NCBI GenBank assembly: GCA_964542305.1
Contig: CAZITX010000012.1
Coordinates: 1 to 64,000, forward strand
From: DMER64 sp964542305
Lineage (GTDB): Bacteria; Bacteroidota; Bacteroidia; Bacteroidales; UBA932
Length of the DNA: 64,000 bases
Direction: 5' to 3'
Notes under the pieces: model-generated
The model's database searches: none
What the model was told of the DNA's origin: nothing
The model's input: only the letters and a program-made list of their open reading frames with translations
Made by a program: the position numbers and the translations under genes
Shown: in pieces, positions 35,639 to 43,867 of the stretch
Layout of the letters: each line of letters begins with the position of its first letter
Numbering within the stretch: position 1 is the stretch's first letter

Positions 35639-36790
35639 TTATCTTGGTTGTATGAAATAATGGTATACAGCTTTTTGCAACCATTCTGAAGCTTGTTGGA
35701 AAGAGGCTCCGGGCGGTGTGACAGAAATACATTTATCAAAAACGTCGTTCAGTAATTTTTCGGATCCCGGTGTTACACTGCCGCAAAATGACAGGATTCT
35801 TTTGTTGTGTTTTTTAGCCAGACGGGCTACCCCCGCAGGGGCTTTTCCCATAAGGGTCTGAGCATCCATTTTGCCTTCTCCGGTAATTACAAGGTCTGCA
35901 TTGATGACCTCATTTTCAAGTCCGATGGCATCCATGATCATATCAGATCCCGATTCCAGACGCCCGTTCAGAAATTGCAGGAAAGCAAACCCCAGACCTC
36001 CGGCGGCCCCGGCTCCGGGGATATCTTTGTTGGCGGGAGATTCCGGAAGGCGGGGAAATTTTTTGGCAGCTACCTGGGAAAAATGACACAGTCCGTTATC
36101 CAGCTTTACAATATCTTTGGGTGAGGCTCCTTTCTGAGGCCCGTATACATAAGCAGCTCCCTGCGGCCCGCATAGCGGGTTGGTAACATCGCAGGCGATC
36201 CTGAAGTGACATTCATCCAGTAAAGGATGTTTGCCTATGGTATTTATGGATGCAATGCGCTCCAGGTCTTTTCCGCAAATACCTGTTTCCCTTCCTTGAG
36301 AATCCAAAAATTCAAAGCCTAAAGCGGAAAGCATGCCCATACCGCCGTCGTTTGTTGCGCTGCCTCCTATCCCGATCAAAAAAGTGCGGCATCCTTTTGA
36401 CAATGCATGCAGGATCAATTCTCCCACTCCGTATGTAGTTGTATATAAGGGGTTTCTTTCTTTTTCGGGAACCAGCCACAATCCCGCTGCCGCAGCCATT
36501 TCAATAACAGCGGTCTGCGCATTTTCGGGACCGGGAATGATGCCGTATGTGGCTTCCACCTGGGCTGTGAGAGGCCCCCTCACTTTTACTGTCCTGTATA
36601 CACCGCCCATCCCCTGGATTAATGCCGTAACGGTTCCTTCGCCCCCGTCGGCCAGGGGAAGTACCGTGATTTCGGGGATGTCACGCGATTGATACCTGTA
36701 CGCTTTTTCAATGCCTCTTGCTACGGCATGTCCCGCCTCCCAGGAGGTCAGGCTCCCTTTAAAGGAATCCATGGCAATAACGACCTTCAC
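35639..36790 (-). CDS. glxK: Glycerate kinase (GlxK family)
   Basis: The protein has 383 residues with the family start MDSFKGSLTSWEAGHAV, GGEGTVTAL, LIGIGGSATNDGGMGML (nucleotide/substrate loop), DVTNPLCGPQGAAYVYGPQKG and the late VITGEGKMDAQTLMGKAPAGVA. It phosphorylates D-glycerate to 2-phosphoglycerate (some relatives give 3-phosphoglycerate). Its start overlaps the membrane-protein gene by 4 bp, so they are likely co-transcribed. No other glyoxylate-pathway gene is nearby. Confidence 0.92.
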   Translation of the reverse strand: MKVVIAMDSFKGSLTSWEAGHAVARGIEKAYRYQSRDIPEITVLPLADGGEGTVTALIQGMGGVYRTVKVRGPLTAQVEATYGIIPGPENAQTAVIEMAAAAGLWLVPEKERNPLYTTTYGVGELILHALSKGCRTFLIGIGGSATNDGGMGMLSALGFEFLDSQGRETGICGKDLERIASINTIGKHPLLDECHFRIACDVTNPLCGPQGAAYVYGPQKGASPKDIVKLDNGLCHFSQVAAKKFPRLPESPANKDIPGAGAAGGLGFAFLQFLNGRLESGSDMIMDAIGLENEVINADLVITGEGKMDAQTLMGKAPAGVARLAKKHNKRILSFCGSVTPGSEKLLNDVFDKCISVTPPGASFQQASEWLQKAVYHYFIQPR

Positions 36791-37323
36791 GTCAGACGGT
36801 ATTCAACTATACATTGTATGATCTCGGTCAGGGCATAAATCAGGAAAAATACACCTGCAAAAATGGTAAGTGTAACGGCGGTGTTGAAGGGATTTAACAG
36901 GATCACAACAGCCAGGATGATCACCAATACAGGGTTCAGATAAATGAACCAGGGCAGTCGGGCCTCATTGCTTTTCCGGAAATGAAAAATATGAGCCAGT
37001 TGCAAAAACCCTGAGAACAACAGGATCAAGCCGGCTATGAACATGGTCAGTCCTGTAAAAAACCGGGGAAAGATCAGCAACAATATGGCAAAGATCAAAA
37101 AAACGGCAGATGACAAAAAAAGCATGCGTTGCAATCCTTTGTCTTTTGTCTCGTTTTTCCAGGCAAAATAAAGGGAAAAGAGACCTCCTGTCAACATAAC
37201 GGCAGCCATTATTCGTACCAGGGTAACCACACTTCCTTCCGGATTGATAAGCAGGAACAGTCCCAGAGCCAGTCCCAGAATGCTTCTTAAAATACCAGGG
37301 CCAATGCCGGATATGCTTTTCAT
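36787..37323 (-). CDS. DUF308 (HdeD-like) membrane protein
   Basis: The protein has 178 residues with six hydrophobic segments in pairs (ILGLALGLFLLINPEGSV, IMAAVMLTGGLFSLYFAW, LFLSSAVFLIFAILLLIFP, LTMFIAGLILLFSGFLQL, and two more), matching the HdeD/DUF308 repeat. HdeD in E. coli is linked to acid resistance; in Bacteroidetes the role is unknown. It is upstream of and coupled to the glycerate kinase gene and divergent from the ABC-F gene. A TATCTTTA box lies at the complement of 37346-37353. Confidence 0.85.
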   Translation of the reverse strand: MKSISGIGPGILRSILGLALGLFLLINPEGSVVTLVRIMAAVMLTGGLFSLYFAWKNETKDKGLQRMLFLSSAVFLIFAILLLIFPRFFTGLTMFIAGLILLFSGFLQLAHIFHFRKSNEARLPWFIYLNPVLVIILAVVILLNPFNTAVTLTIFAGVFFLIYALTEIIQCIVEYRLT

Positions 37324-37386
37324 GTCTTAAAGTATATTAATCGTATAAAGATAATAATTTTTACATTTGCTGCTTATCCAATCTTT

Positions 37387-39273
37387 ATGGCGGCATTTCT
37401 ACAGGCTGATAATCTTACAAAGACATACGGGGACAAAGTACTATTCCGGGATATCTCCTTCCACATTGAGCAGGGAGATAAAGTGGCCCTGGTGGCTTCC
37501 AACGGAAGCGGGAAAACGTCTTTGTTACACGTTCTGTCGGGTGGGGAATCCCCGGAAGGGCAGGGAAGTATTAAATTTCTAAAAGATGTCCGTGTGGGCT
37601 ACCTGCAACAAGATCCGGTATTGGATTCCCGGTTGACGGTCACCGAGCAGGTACAGAGGGCTAACCAGAGCGTCTGGCAGGCGGTGAAAGCTTACAACCG
37701 GGCGGCTGCCGGTACCGATAAGAAAAAGTTGGAAAAGGCCATTAACGATATGGACCGCCTGAACGGATGGAACTATGACAATTTGATCACACGGATTCTA
37801 ACCCGGCTGGGTCTGAATTTCCCGGATAAAAAGATTGGTTCTTTATCCGGGGGCGAGCGCAAAAAGGTTGCGCTGGCCGGTTTGCTTGTTCAGGAAGCGG
37901 ATCTTTTGATTCTGGATGAGCCTACCAACCATTTGGACGTAGAGGTCATTGAATACCTGGAAGAATACCTGGCCACTTCTTCCAAAACCATTTTGATGGT
38001 AACTCACGACAGGTATTTCCTGGACCGGGTGTGCAATAACATTTTTGAGCTTGATAACGGCTGTTTATACACCTATAAGGGCAATTACAGTTACTTCCTG
38101 GAAAAAAGAGAGGAACGCCTGGCCAACATGGCAGCCGAAACCGATAAAGCCAGGAATCTTTACAGAAGGGAATTGGAATGGATACGGAGTACTCCATGCG
38201 CCAGGACCGGTAAGTCAAAGTCCCGGATTGAGAGTTTCAAAGAACTGAAATCAAAAGCAGATGTCCGCCTGGACGCAAAGAAAATGACTATTGATCCCGG
38301 CATTGCGCGCCTGGGCGGGAAGATCATACATAGCAAAGCACTTTCTTTCAGTTACGGAGAGAAATGGATAATCAAAGATTTCACATACAATTTTGCCCGG
38401 TACGAGAAGATCGGAATCATTGGCGGGAACGGTGCCGGCAAGAGCACGTTTCTGAAACTGATCACCGGAGAGCTGGCTCCTGTTTCAGGCACTCTTCAAA
38501 CCGGTGAAACCGTCCGTTTCGGCTTTTACCGGCAGGAGGGAATTGCCTTTGACCCGCAGGACACGATCTTTGACGTGGTGCACAATATTGCCGAGACGGT
38601 GCTTATGGCAGACGGAACCCGCGTGCCCCTGAATACCTTCCTGAACCGTTTTCTATTTCCGCCTTCCACACACCGGATAAAAGTAGAAAAACTGAGCGGG
38701 GGAGAAAAAAGGCGTTTGTACCTGCTTACCGTCCTTATGAAAAACCCGAACTTCCTGATCCTGGACGAGCCTACCAATGACCTGGACATTCTTACCCTGA
38801 ACGTGCTGGAGGAATACCTGGAGCATTTTAAGGGATGTTTGCTAATCGTTTCCCACGACAGGTATTTTTTGGACAAACTGGCCGATCACCTGTTTGTTTT
38901 TGAAGGGAACGGCCATATCCGTGATTATCCCGGCAAAAGCAGTGAATATTACAGCGCAGTAAAATTGGAAAACGCCCCTGCACAGGAAAAAGAAGCAAAC
39001 GGCAAAGCGAAACCCGCCGGGAAGGATCCCGGGAGCGAAAGAAGTGCTGCTCCAAAAAAAATGACTTACCGGCAACAGAAACGCATGGAAGCACTGGAGG
39101 AGACGATCCAGGAACTCGACCGTGAAAGAACAGAACTGGAAAAAATCCTCTCCGAGCCCGGCCGGTCTTTGGAAGAGATTACCCGAGCCTCGGTGCGAAT
39201 GGGTGAAATACTAAGTAAACAGGAACAGAACTGGGCAGAACTGCTGGATCTGGAAGGTCAGTCGGACGGGTAA
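37387..39273 (+). CDS. ABC-F family ATPase, Uup-like
   Basis: The protein has 628 residues with two ABC cassettes and no membrane segments. Walker A motifs are ASNGSGKTSLL and GGNGAGKSTFLK; signatures are LSGGERKKVALAG and LSGGEKRRLYLLT; Walker B motifs are LLILDEPTNHLD and FLILDEPTNDLD. The ABC-F linker (about 240-300) holds SKSRIESFKEL, and a C-terminal coiled coil follows (about 555-625, RMEALEETIQELDRERTELE). The coiled coil and linker point to Uup, which acts on ribosomes or DNA structures rather than as a transporter. A TACATTTG box lies at 37362-37369. It overlaps the convergent GH53 gene by 16 bp. Confidence 0.92.
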   Translation: MAAFLQADNLTKTYGDKVLFRDISFHIEQGDKVALVASNGSGKTSLLHVLSGGESPEGQGSIKFLKDVRVGYLQQDPVLDSRLTVTEQVQRANQSVWQAVKAYNRAAAGTDKKKLEKAINDMDRLNGWNYDNLITRILTRLGLNFPDKKIGSLSGGERKKVALAGLLVQEADLLILDEPTNHLDVEVIEYLEEYLATSSKTILMVTHDRYFLDRVCNNIFELDNGCLYTYKGNYSYFLEKREERLANMAAETDKARNLYRRELEWIRSTPCARTGKSKSRIESFKELKSKADVRLDAKKMTIDPGIARLGGKIIHSKALSFSYGEKWIIKDFTYNFARYEKIGIIGGNGAGKSTFLKLITGELAPVSGTLQTGETVRFGFYRQEGIAFDPQDTIFDVVHNIAETVLMADGTRVPLNTFLNRFLFPPSTHRIKVEKLSGGEKRRLYLLTVLMKNPNFLILDEPTNDLDILTLNVLEEYLEHFKGCLLIVSHDRYFLDKLADHLFVFEGNGHIRDYPGKSSEYYSAVKLENAPAQEKEANGKAKPAGKDPGSERSAAPKKMTYRQQKRMEALEETIQELDRERTELEKILSEPGRSLEEITRASVRMGEILSKQEQNWAELLDLEGQSDG

Positions 39274-41231
39274 TTTGCCAGGAATTCCGGATAGATCTTC
39301 ATGTGTTCATTCGCAGCGCCGTTCCGGTCAAACAACCCGCCCCAGCGGGGAGAAGTGGCTTCCCATATGAATGTCCCCAATCCCATTTTCCCGGGAACAT
39401 CACGTACTATTTCATTGACTTCCCGGCGGTGTTCCTGGTACTCAACCACAATAACGGGTTTGTTGTAACGGGCTGCCAGATCATTCAGGTTGCAGCGCAG
39501 GTCATCAAGCGTCCCGTGCCACTGCGGATAATAGGATTGTCCTATTACATCAAACACCACATCCCGGCTGAGGATCTTGTCAAAGAAATAGACCGATTCT
39601 TCATTTTGTCCGCCACAGGCTATGTGCACCATAACCGGTATGTCCGGGTCTGCAGCACGTACGCCTGCCGAGGCGCAGCGCAACAATACGCCAAATGACA
39701 TGTAGGAGTCTTCAATTTTTCCCTGCGGCCAGAGCATCCCGTGGTTGATCTCGTTCCCTACCTGTACCATATGGGGACGCACTCCTTCTTCCATGAAACG
39801 ATTAATCACTTCGTTTGTATAGCGATAGACCTGTCCTTCCAGCCCCGATCCGTAATATTCTTTCCAGGCAGCGGGAGTGTATTGCTTGCCCGGATCGGCC
39901 CAGTTGTCGCTGTAATGAAAGTTCAGCAACAGTTTCAGTCCCGCACTTTTAATGCGTTTGGCCATTTCCAGCGTTTTTTCCAATCCGCAGTATCCTTCCG
40001 GGGAATACCCGTTTTCGGCGGTGGGGTCTGTGAACAAGCGCAGACGTATCCAGTTGAATCCGTTGTCTTTAAGGATTTCAAGAATGTCTTTTTGCACGCC
40101 TTTGTCCGAGAATACCGTGCCCCGGTCTTCCTGCTGCTGTACCCACGAAATGTCGGCTCCCACAACCGGTCGGTCAAAGGCCATCTCCCGGGTTACCGGG
40201 GGAAGGGTTTGCGGGCGGGTTTGCGCGTAAGACTCGGCAAGGTTCCTGTATATGTTCAGCACGTCTTCAGAGGCTTTCCCTTCAGGGAAAAGGACCCACG
40301 CAGGCTCCCAGGCCATGGTTCCGTATCCGAGGCCGCCGGGAACGGAGCGTACAATGTCGTTGATGCGTTTGATGTTTTGGGCGTTGGCACCGTATTCACA
40401 GACACAAAGGGGCTTTTGATACCTTTCCGCCAGGTCGTACAGATTGGCCTGAAGGTCGCGGTACGTGCCGTGCCATTGTTCGTAATAGGAAAGTCCAATG
40501 ATGTCGTATCCTGCTTTGTATGTGTCCATATAATCCAGGAACTGACGGCACAGGGTGTTTTGTCCTCCCAGTGCCAGGTGGACCATCAGGCGGGCCCGGG
40601 GCAACACTTCGCGGACGGCTTTTTCTCCGGCTTTGTATAGTCCCATAAGGGCTGCCCAGTTGCTTTCTTCCGCATTGTCGTCAATAAATCCTTCGGGCCA
40701 TACCATGCCGTGATTGATCTCATTCCCGATCTGAATAATATCCGGGGCAGTACCTGATTCTTTCATGGCCATTAATACATCCCGGGTATATTGATAAAGC
40801 GCATGTTCCAGCTCTTCCCCGGTCAGGTCTTTCCAGGCAGATGGTTTGTATTGCTTGTCCGGATCTGCCCAAGTGTCCCGGTAATGAAAATCCAGGGAAA
40901 ACGTCATGCCGGCGGCTTTTATGCGCCGGGCCATGGCAATGGTTTGTTCCAGGCCGCAAAAACCTTCCTTGGAATACCCGTCCTGAGCGGTCGGGTCTAT
41001 AAAGATCCGCAGGCGGATATTGTCAAACCCGTTTTCGGCCATGATGGCACATATGTCTCTTTGAACACCGGCAGTATCCGTAAAGGTCAAGCCCCGGGAT
41101 TCAAACTGGGGGATGAAGGATATATCGGCGCCCAGGCTGTGGTGTGGAATTGAAGGATGACATCCAACGGAAAAAACGGCCAATACCAGGGATATAATAA
41201 GCCCTGTGATTTTGATTGCTCTTGTTTTCAT
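39258..41231 (-). CDS. Lipoprotein with two tandem GH53 domains (arabinogalactan endo-beta-1,4-galactanase type)
   Basis: The protein has 657 residues. The lipoprotein signal ends FSVGC. Two complete GH53 barrels follow, about 33-345 and 350-655. Each has the same ladder of motifs: GADISF or GADISW, IRLRIF or IRLRLF, DPTAQDGYS or DPTAENGYS, FHYRDTWADPDKQY or FHYSDNWADPGKQY, the acid/base glutamate in QIGNEINHGM or QVGNEINHGM, and the nucleophile in CEYGAN or VVEYQEH. Both copies keep both glutamates. GH53 enzymes cut beta-1,4-galactan side chains of pectin. It overlaps the LuxR gene by 4 bp, so it is coupled to a regulator and an RIC-type protein. Confidence 0.92.
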   Translation of the reverse strand: MKTRAIKITGLIISLVLAVFSVGCHPSIPHHSLGADISFIPQFESRGLTFTDTAGVQRDICAIMAENGFDNIRLRIFIDPTAQDGYSKEGFCGLEQTIAMARRIKAAGMTFSLDFHYRDTWADPDKQYKPSAWKDLTGEELEHALYQYTRDVLMAMKESGTAPDIIQIGNEINHGMVWPEGFIDDNAEESNWAALMGLYKAGEKAVREVLPRARLMVHLALGGQNTLCRQFLDYMDTYKAGYDIIGLSYYEQWHGTYRDLQANLYDLAERYQKPLCVCEYGANAQNIKRINDIVRSVPGGLGYGTMAWEPAWVLFPEGKASEDVLNIYRNLAESYAQTRPQTLPPVTREMAFDRPVVGADISWVQQQEDRGTVFSDKGVQKDILEILKDNGFNWIRLRLFTDPTAENGYSPEGYCGLEKTLEMAKRIKSAGLKLLLNFHYSDNWADPGKQYTPAAWKEYYGSGLEGQVYRYTNEVINRFMEEGVRPHMVQVGNEINHGMLWPQGKIEDSYMSFGVLLRCASAGVRAADPDIPVMVHIACGGQNEESVYFFDKILSRDVVFDVIGQSYYPQWHGTLDDLRCNLNDLAARYNKPVIVVEYQEHRREVNEIVRDVPGKMGLGTFIWEATSPRWGGLFDRNGAANEHMKIYPEFLANYPSD

Positions 41232-41806
41232 AGATCTACCAGGTTGTTGAGGATCGCGTATATGGTCAGTCCGGAAGGGGAATGGATCTGCAGTTTGGCG
41301 GCTATGTTTTTGCGGTGGGTCATTACCGTATGGACAGAGATGAACAGTTTGTCTGCTATTTGTTTGTTTGTTAACCCCTTAACTACTTCAACAATGATGT
41401 CTTTTTCGCGTTTGCTCAACTCTTTGGGAATGTCCTTGTGCTGGTCTGCGTTGAAGAGTTTGATGATCTTGTTGCGGATCTGTTCTGCCGAGTCGTAGAT
41501 GGATACCGAGTCGTCGTAATGTTCCAGGGTATGGCTGTCTGCCAGGGAATGGAGCAAAGCCACGGATTTCATTTTGTTGTTGCCGCACAGGGTCCTGACT
41601 TTTCCGGTCAGGCGCGGTTCTGTTGCCGTGGGGTTGATAATGAACAGGTCCGGTGTGTACTTGCATAATACACACTCAAGCTGGTTCATGTCTGCGATCT
41701 CAATTATATAAATATCCAGGGTGTTAATGCGTTTGAGCACATCAATGATGCCTGCACGAAGAATCTCGGAAGGTTCGGCTATGGCAACACGGATCTTTTT
41801 GCTCAT
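41228..41806 (-). CDS. LuxR-type response regulator with an atypical receiver
   Basis: The protein has 192 residues. The C-terminal helix-turn-helix (about 128-190) is a standard LuxR/FixJ domain (LSKREKDIIVEVVKGLTNKQ, SVHTVMTHRKNIAAKL). The N-terminal 120 residues resemble a receiver fold (IRVAIAEPSEILRAGI), but the phospho-acceptor strand reads DLFIINPTA, with asparagine where aspartate is expected. It may respond to something other than phosphorylation. ATGA overlaps join it to the RIC-type gene upstream and the GH53 gene downstream. No histidine kinase gene is nearby. Confidence 0.87.
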   Translation of the reverse strand: MSKKIRVAIAEPSEILRAGIIDVLKRINTLDIYIIEIADMNQLECVLCKYTPDLFIINPTATEPRLTGKVRTLCGNNKMKSVALLHSLADSHTLEHYDDSVSIYDSAEQIRNKIIKLFNADQHKDIPKELSKREKDIIVEVVKGLTNKQIADKLFISVHTVMTHRKNIAAKLQIHSPSGLTIYAILNNLVDL

Positions 41807-42510
41807 TGCTTCTTTAGATTGAGTTCCAGTTGAGATATCATGGGGACAAAAAGATTGTCTTCAATGAAGTTATGGGAAGCCAGGTCAGAGGCACAGGCAA
41901 AGATATCGAACAGTACGCTGTTCAGTTCATCCACATTTCCCGGGGGATAGTATTTAATCAGGATGTTTTTTAATTCGGAAAGTTTTGATTCAATATTGTC
42001 ATGTTGCCTGCAAAACACACGGATGTTATAATCACCGCGTTTTATCCCTGAAAGCAGCGATCTTACATAAGGGAATACGGTGGTTTCTTCGTATTCCATA
42101 TGGGTATGCACTTGTTCCACGTAAAGATCGTAGAAACGGATAATGGCTTTGGCTGCATTGTCGTGATGCGTGTCTATGGCAGAGAGAAGCTTTTGCCGGA
42201 TGGAGGGGAGCCGGAAGTCCAGGAAATAACTGTGTGAATTGTGAAGGTAATTCAGAAGACACTGTATGGAATCATGGCCAAAAACGCTTGTTTCGTCTCT
42301 TTCGTTGCTGATTAACAGGTTAACTACGGCTAAAAATGTTTTTTCGTCAACACCGTTTTGATTGCAGACCTCCTGTATGGTTTTTTCCCCGAAACCAAGA
42401 GATATTCCAAAACGACTCAGAACCAAAAGCATGGCGTAATTGTTGCAGATCAAATCACTCATGCTGTCTGCAGGTGTATATTTTCCCAGTTTATAGATCT
42501 TATCTGTCAT
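41803..42510 (-). CDS. Hemerythrin-like di-iron protein (RIC/ScdA/YtfE type)
   Basis: I prefer the ATG at 42510 (MTDKIYKLGKYTPADSM), preceded by AAAGGA; a longer frame uses a TTG at 42564 inside the ZIP gene. The 235-residue protein has an N-terminal ScdA-like helix bundle (CNNYAMLLVLSRFGISLGFG) and a hemerythrin bundle with ligand motifs NYLHNSHSYF, HTHMEYEETTVFPY, RQHDNIE and SHNFIEDNLFVP. Members repair iron-sulfur clusters or store iron during nitric-oxide or oxidative stress. It is coupled to the LuxR regulator by a 4-bp overlap, a pairing also known in other Bacteroidetes. Confidence 0.82.
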   Translation of the reverse strand: MTDKIYKLGKYTPADSMSDLICNNYAMLLVLSRFGISLGFGEKTIQEVCNQNGVDEKTFLAVVNLLISNERDETSVFGHDSIQCLLNYLHNSHSYFLDFRLPSIRQKLLSAIDTHHDNAAKAIIRFYDLYVEQVHTHMEYEETTVFPYVRSLLSGIKRGDYNIRVFCRQHDNIESKLSELKNILIKYYPPGNVDELNSVLFDIFACASDLASHNFIEDNLFVPMISQLELNLKKQ

Positions 42511-42556
42511 TTCAGAAAAAGCGTGTCCTTTAGAAGGATAAAGATAAGAAAAAAGA

Positions 42557-43375
42557 TCAGGCAAATAAAATCAGGCTCAGAGCCATAACGGCCATTCCGG
42601 AGATCAGTCCGTACAAGGCAATGTGATGCTCTCCGTACTCATGGGCACCGGGCAATAACTCGTCAAATGAAATATAGATCATAATCCCGGCCACTACGGC
42701 AAATACACAACCCATGACAACAGGAGAGAGGAAAGGCATCAGGATAAGATATGTTACCAAAGCTCCCAGGGGTTCTGCCAGGCCGGAAAGAAGCGTAATC
42801 CAAAAAGCTTTTTTCCGGCTTCCGGATGCGTAGAAGATGGGGATGGATACGGCTATGCCTTCCGGGATGTTGTGAATGGCAATAGCCGTGGCGATGGCAA
42901 TACCCAGCGTAGGGTTTTCCAGGGCGGCCATAAACGTGGCTATGCCTTCCGGAAAATTGTGAACGGCTATGGCTATGGCAGTCATCACGCCCATTTTCAT
43001 TAATTTTGGTTTTTTTATACACGCGGACTCGTGCACTCCCTGTTCCACTTCTTCTACCATATGGGCTTCGTGGGGATTTCCGAATTTTGGAACAAAACGA
43101 TCAATAATCGCTATCAAAGCCATTCCGGCAAAAAAGAAAACAACTGTGATCAGTAATCCCTTTTGATGTCCCATATTTTCTGTGAGAATGACCCGGGCTT
43201 CGTTGAAAATCTCTACAAAAGCCACATATACCATAACACCGGCTGACAATCCCAGGGAAAAGGAGAGCAGTTTACGATTGGTGCTTTTTGCTATGAAGGT
43301 AATTGCAAATCCTATGAGTGTGGCCAGTCCGGCGAATAAAGCCAGTAAGAACGGAAGTATAATATTTGATGCCAT
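42557..43375 (-). CDS. ZIP-family metal transporter (ZupT-like)
   Basis: I start at 43375 (MASNIILPFLLALFAGLATL); the frame runs further up through the promoter region but without conserved sequence. The 272-residue protein has about eight membrane segments. The metal-path motifs are HNFPEGIATF and HNIPEGIAVS, typical of ZupT/GufA. A loop with EAHMVEEVEQGVHES lies between segments 3 and 4. I infer uptake of Zn(II) or a related divalent metal. A TACCTTTG box lies at the complement of 43395-43402, facing the + strand TATCTTTG box of the His-rich gene. Confidence 0.92.
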   Translation of the reverse strand: MASNIILPFLLALFAGLATLIGFAITFIAKSTNRKLLSFSLGLSAGVMVYVAFVEIFNEARVILTENMGHQKGLLITVVFFFAGMALIAIIDRFVPKFGNPHEAHMVEEVEQGVHESACIKKPKLMKMGVMTAIAIAVHNFPEGIATFMAALENPTLGIAIATAIAIHNIPEGIAVSIPIFYASGSRKKAFWITLLSGLAEPLGALVTYLILMPFLSPVVMGCVFAVVAGIMIYISFDELLPGAHEYGEHHIALYGLISGMAVMALSLILFA

Positions 43376-43481
43376 AATTTTTCTATATCGAGTGCAAAGG
43401 TAGTTACATAAGTTTTTTTGGAAATACCCATATTCAGGTATTATGTAATTGCAGGTTTCCGTTATCTTTGCAGCTTCTAAG

Positions 43482-43820
43482 ATGAAATACAGAGACTGCA
43501 GAAATAAGATAATCACGTTCATCCTGGCACTATTCTTTTTAGGGTATTATGCCGGGACTTCCATGTGTTATCACCAACATAGTGATAATGGACGGGAAAT
43601 CTCACATTCGCACCCTTTTTCATCCCGTTCCCATACCCACACAAACAACCAGTTACAGGTCATTGTCTTTTTATCTGTGGTCGTGATGTTAATCCCGGTG
43701 ACAGCAGGATGTCAGTCACGCTACAATTATCTGTCATCGATCTTTCTTAATCCCGTGATCTTTACGGTTCCCGTTGCGGATCGTCCGGTTCGTAATCTGA
43801 GGGCTCCTCCGGTAATGTAA
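43482..43820 (+). CDS. Small His-rich membrane or exported protein
   Basis: The protein has 112 residues from the ATG at 43482. There is one hydrophobic segment at about 10-28, a histidine-rich stretch at about 30-53 (CYHQHSDNGREISHSHPF, then SHTHTNN), and a second hydrophobic segment at about 56-75. I do not recognise a named family. The histidines suggest metal binding in the periplasm. A TATCTTTG box lies at 43463-43470, just upstream. It stands between a ZIP transporter and a TonB receptor, which supports a metal-uptake role; this is inference. Confidence 0.6.
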   Translation: MKYRDCRNKIITFILALFFLGYYAGTSMCYHQHSDNGREISHSHPFSSRSHTHTNNQLQVIVFLSVVVMLIPVTAGCQSRYNYLSSIFLNPVIFTVPVADRPVRNLRAPPVM

Positions 43821-43867
43821 TTATTTCCCGTTTTTTTGAAATAATTAGATTTACCTTATTAAGATCC

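Noticed and set aside
43376..43522. N-terminal extension of the ZIP transporter.
   Set aside because: It covers the -7 boxes of both divergent genes and has no family resemblance; the ATG at 43375 gives the expected length.
43821..43867. Cobalamin or other riboswitch upstream of the TonB receptor.
   Set aside because: Only 47 bp separate the genes and no conserved riboswitch core is visible.
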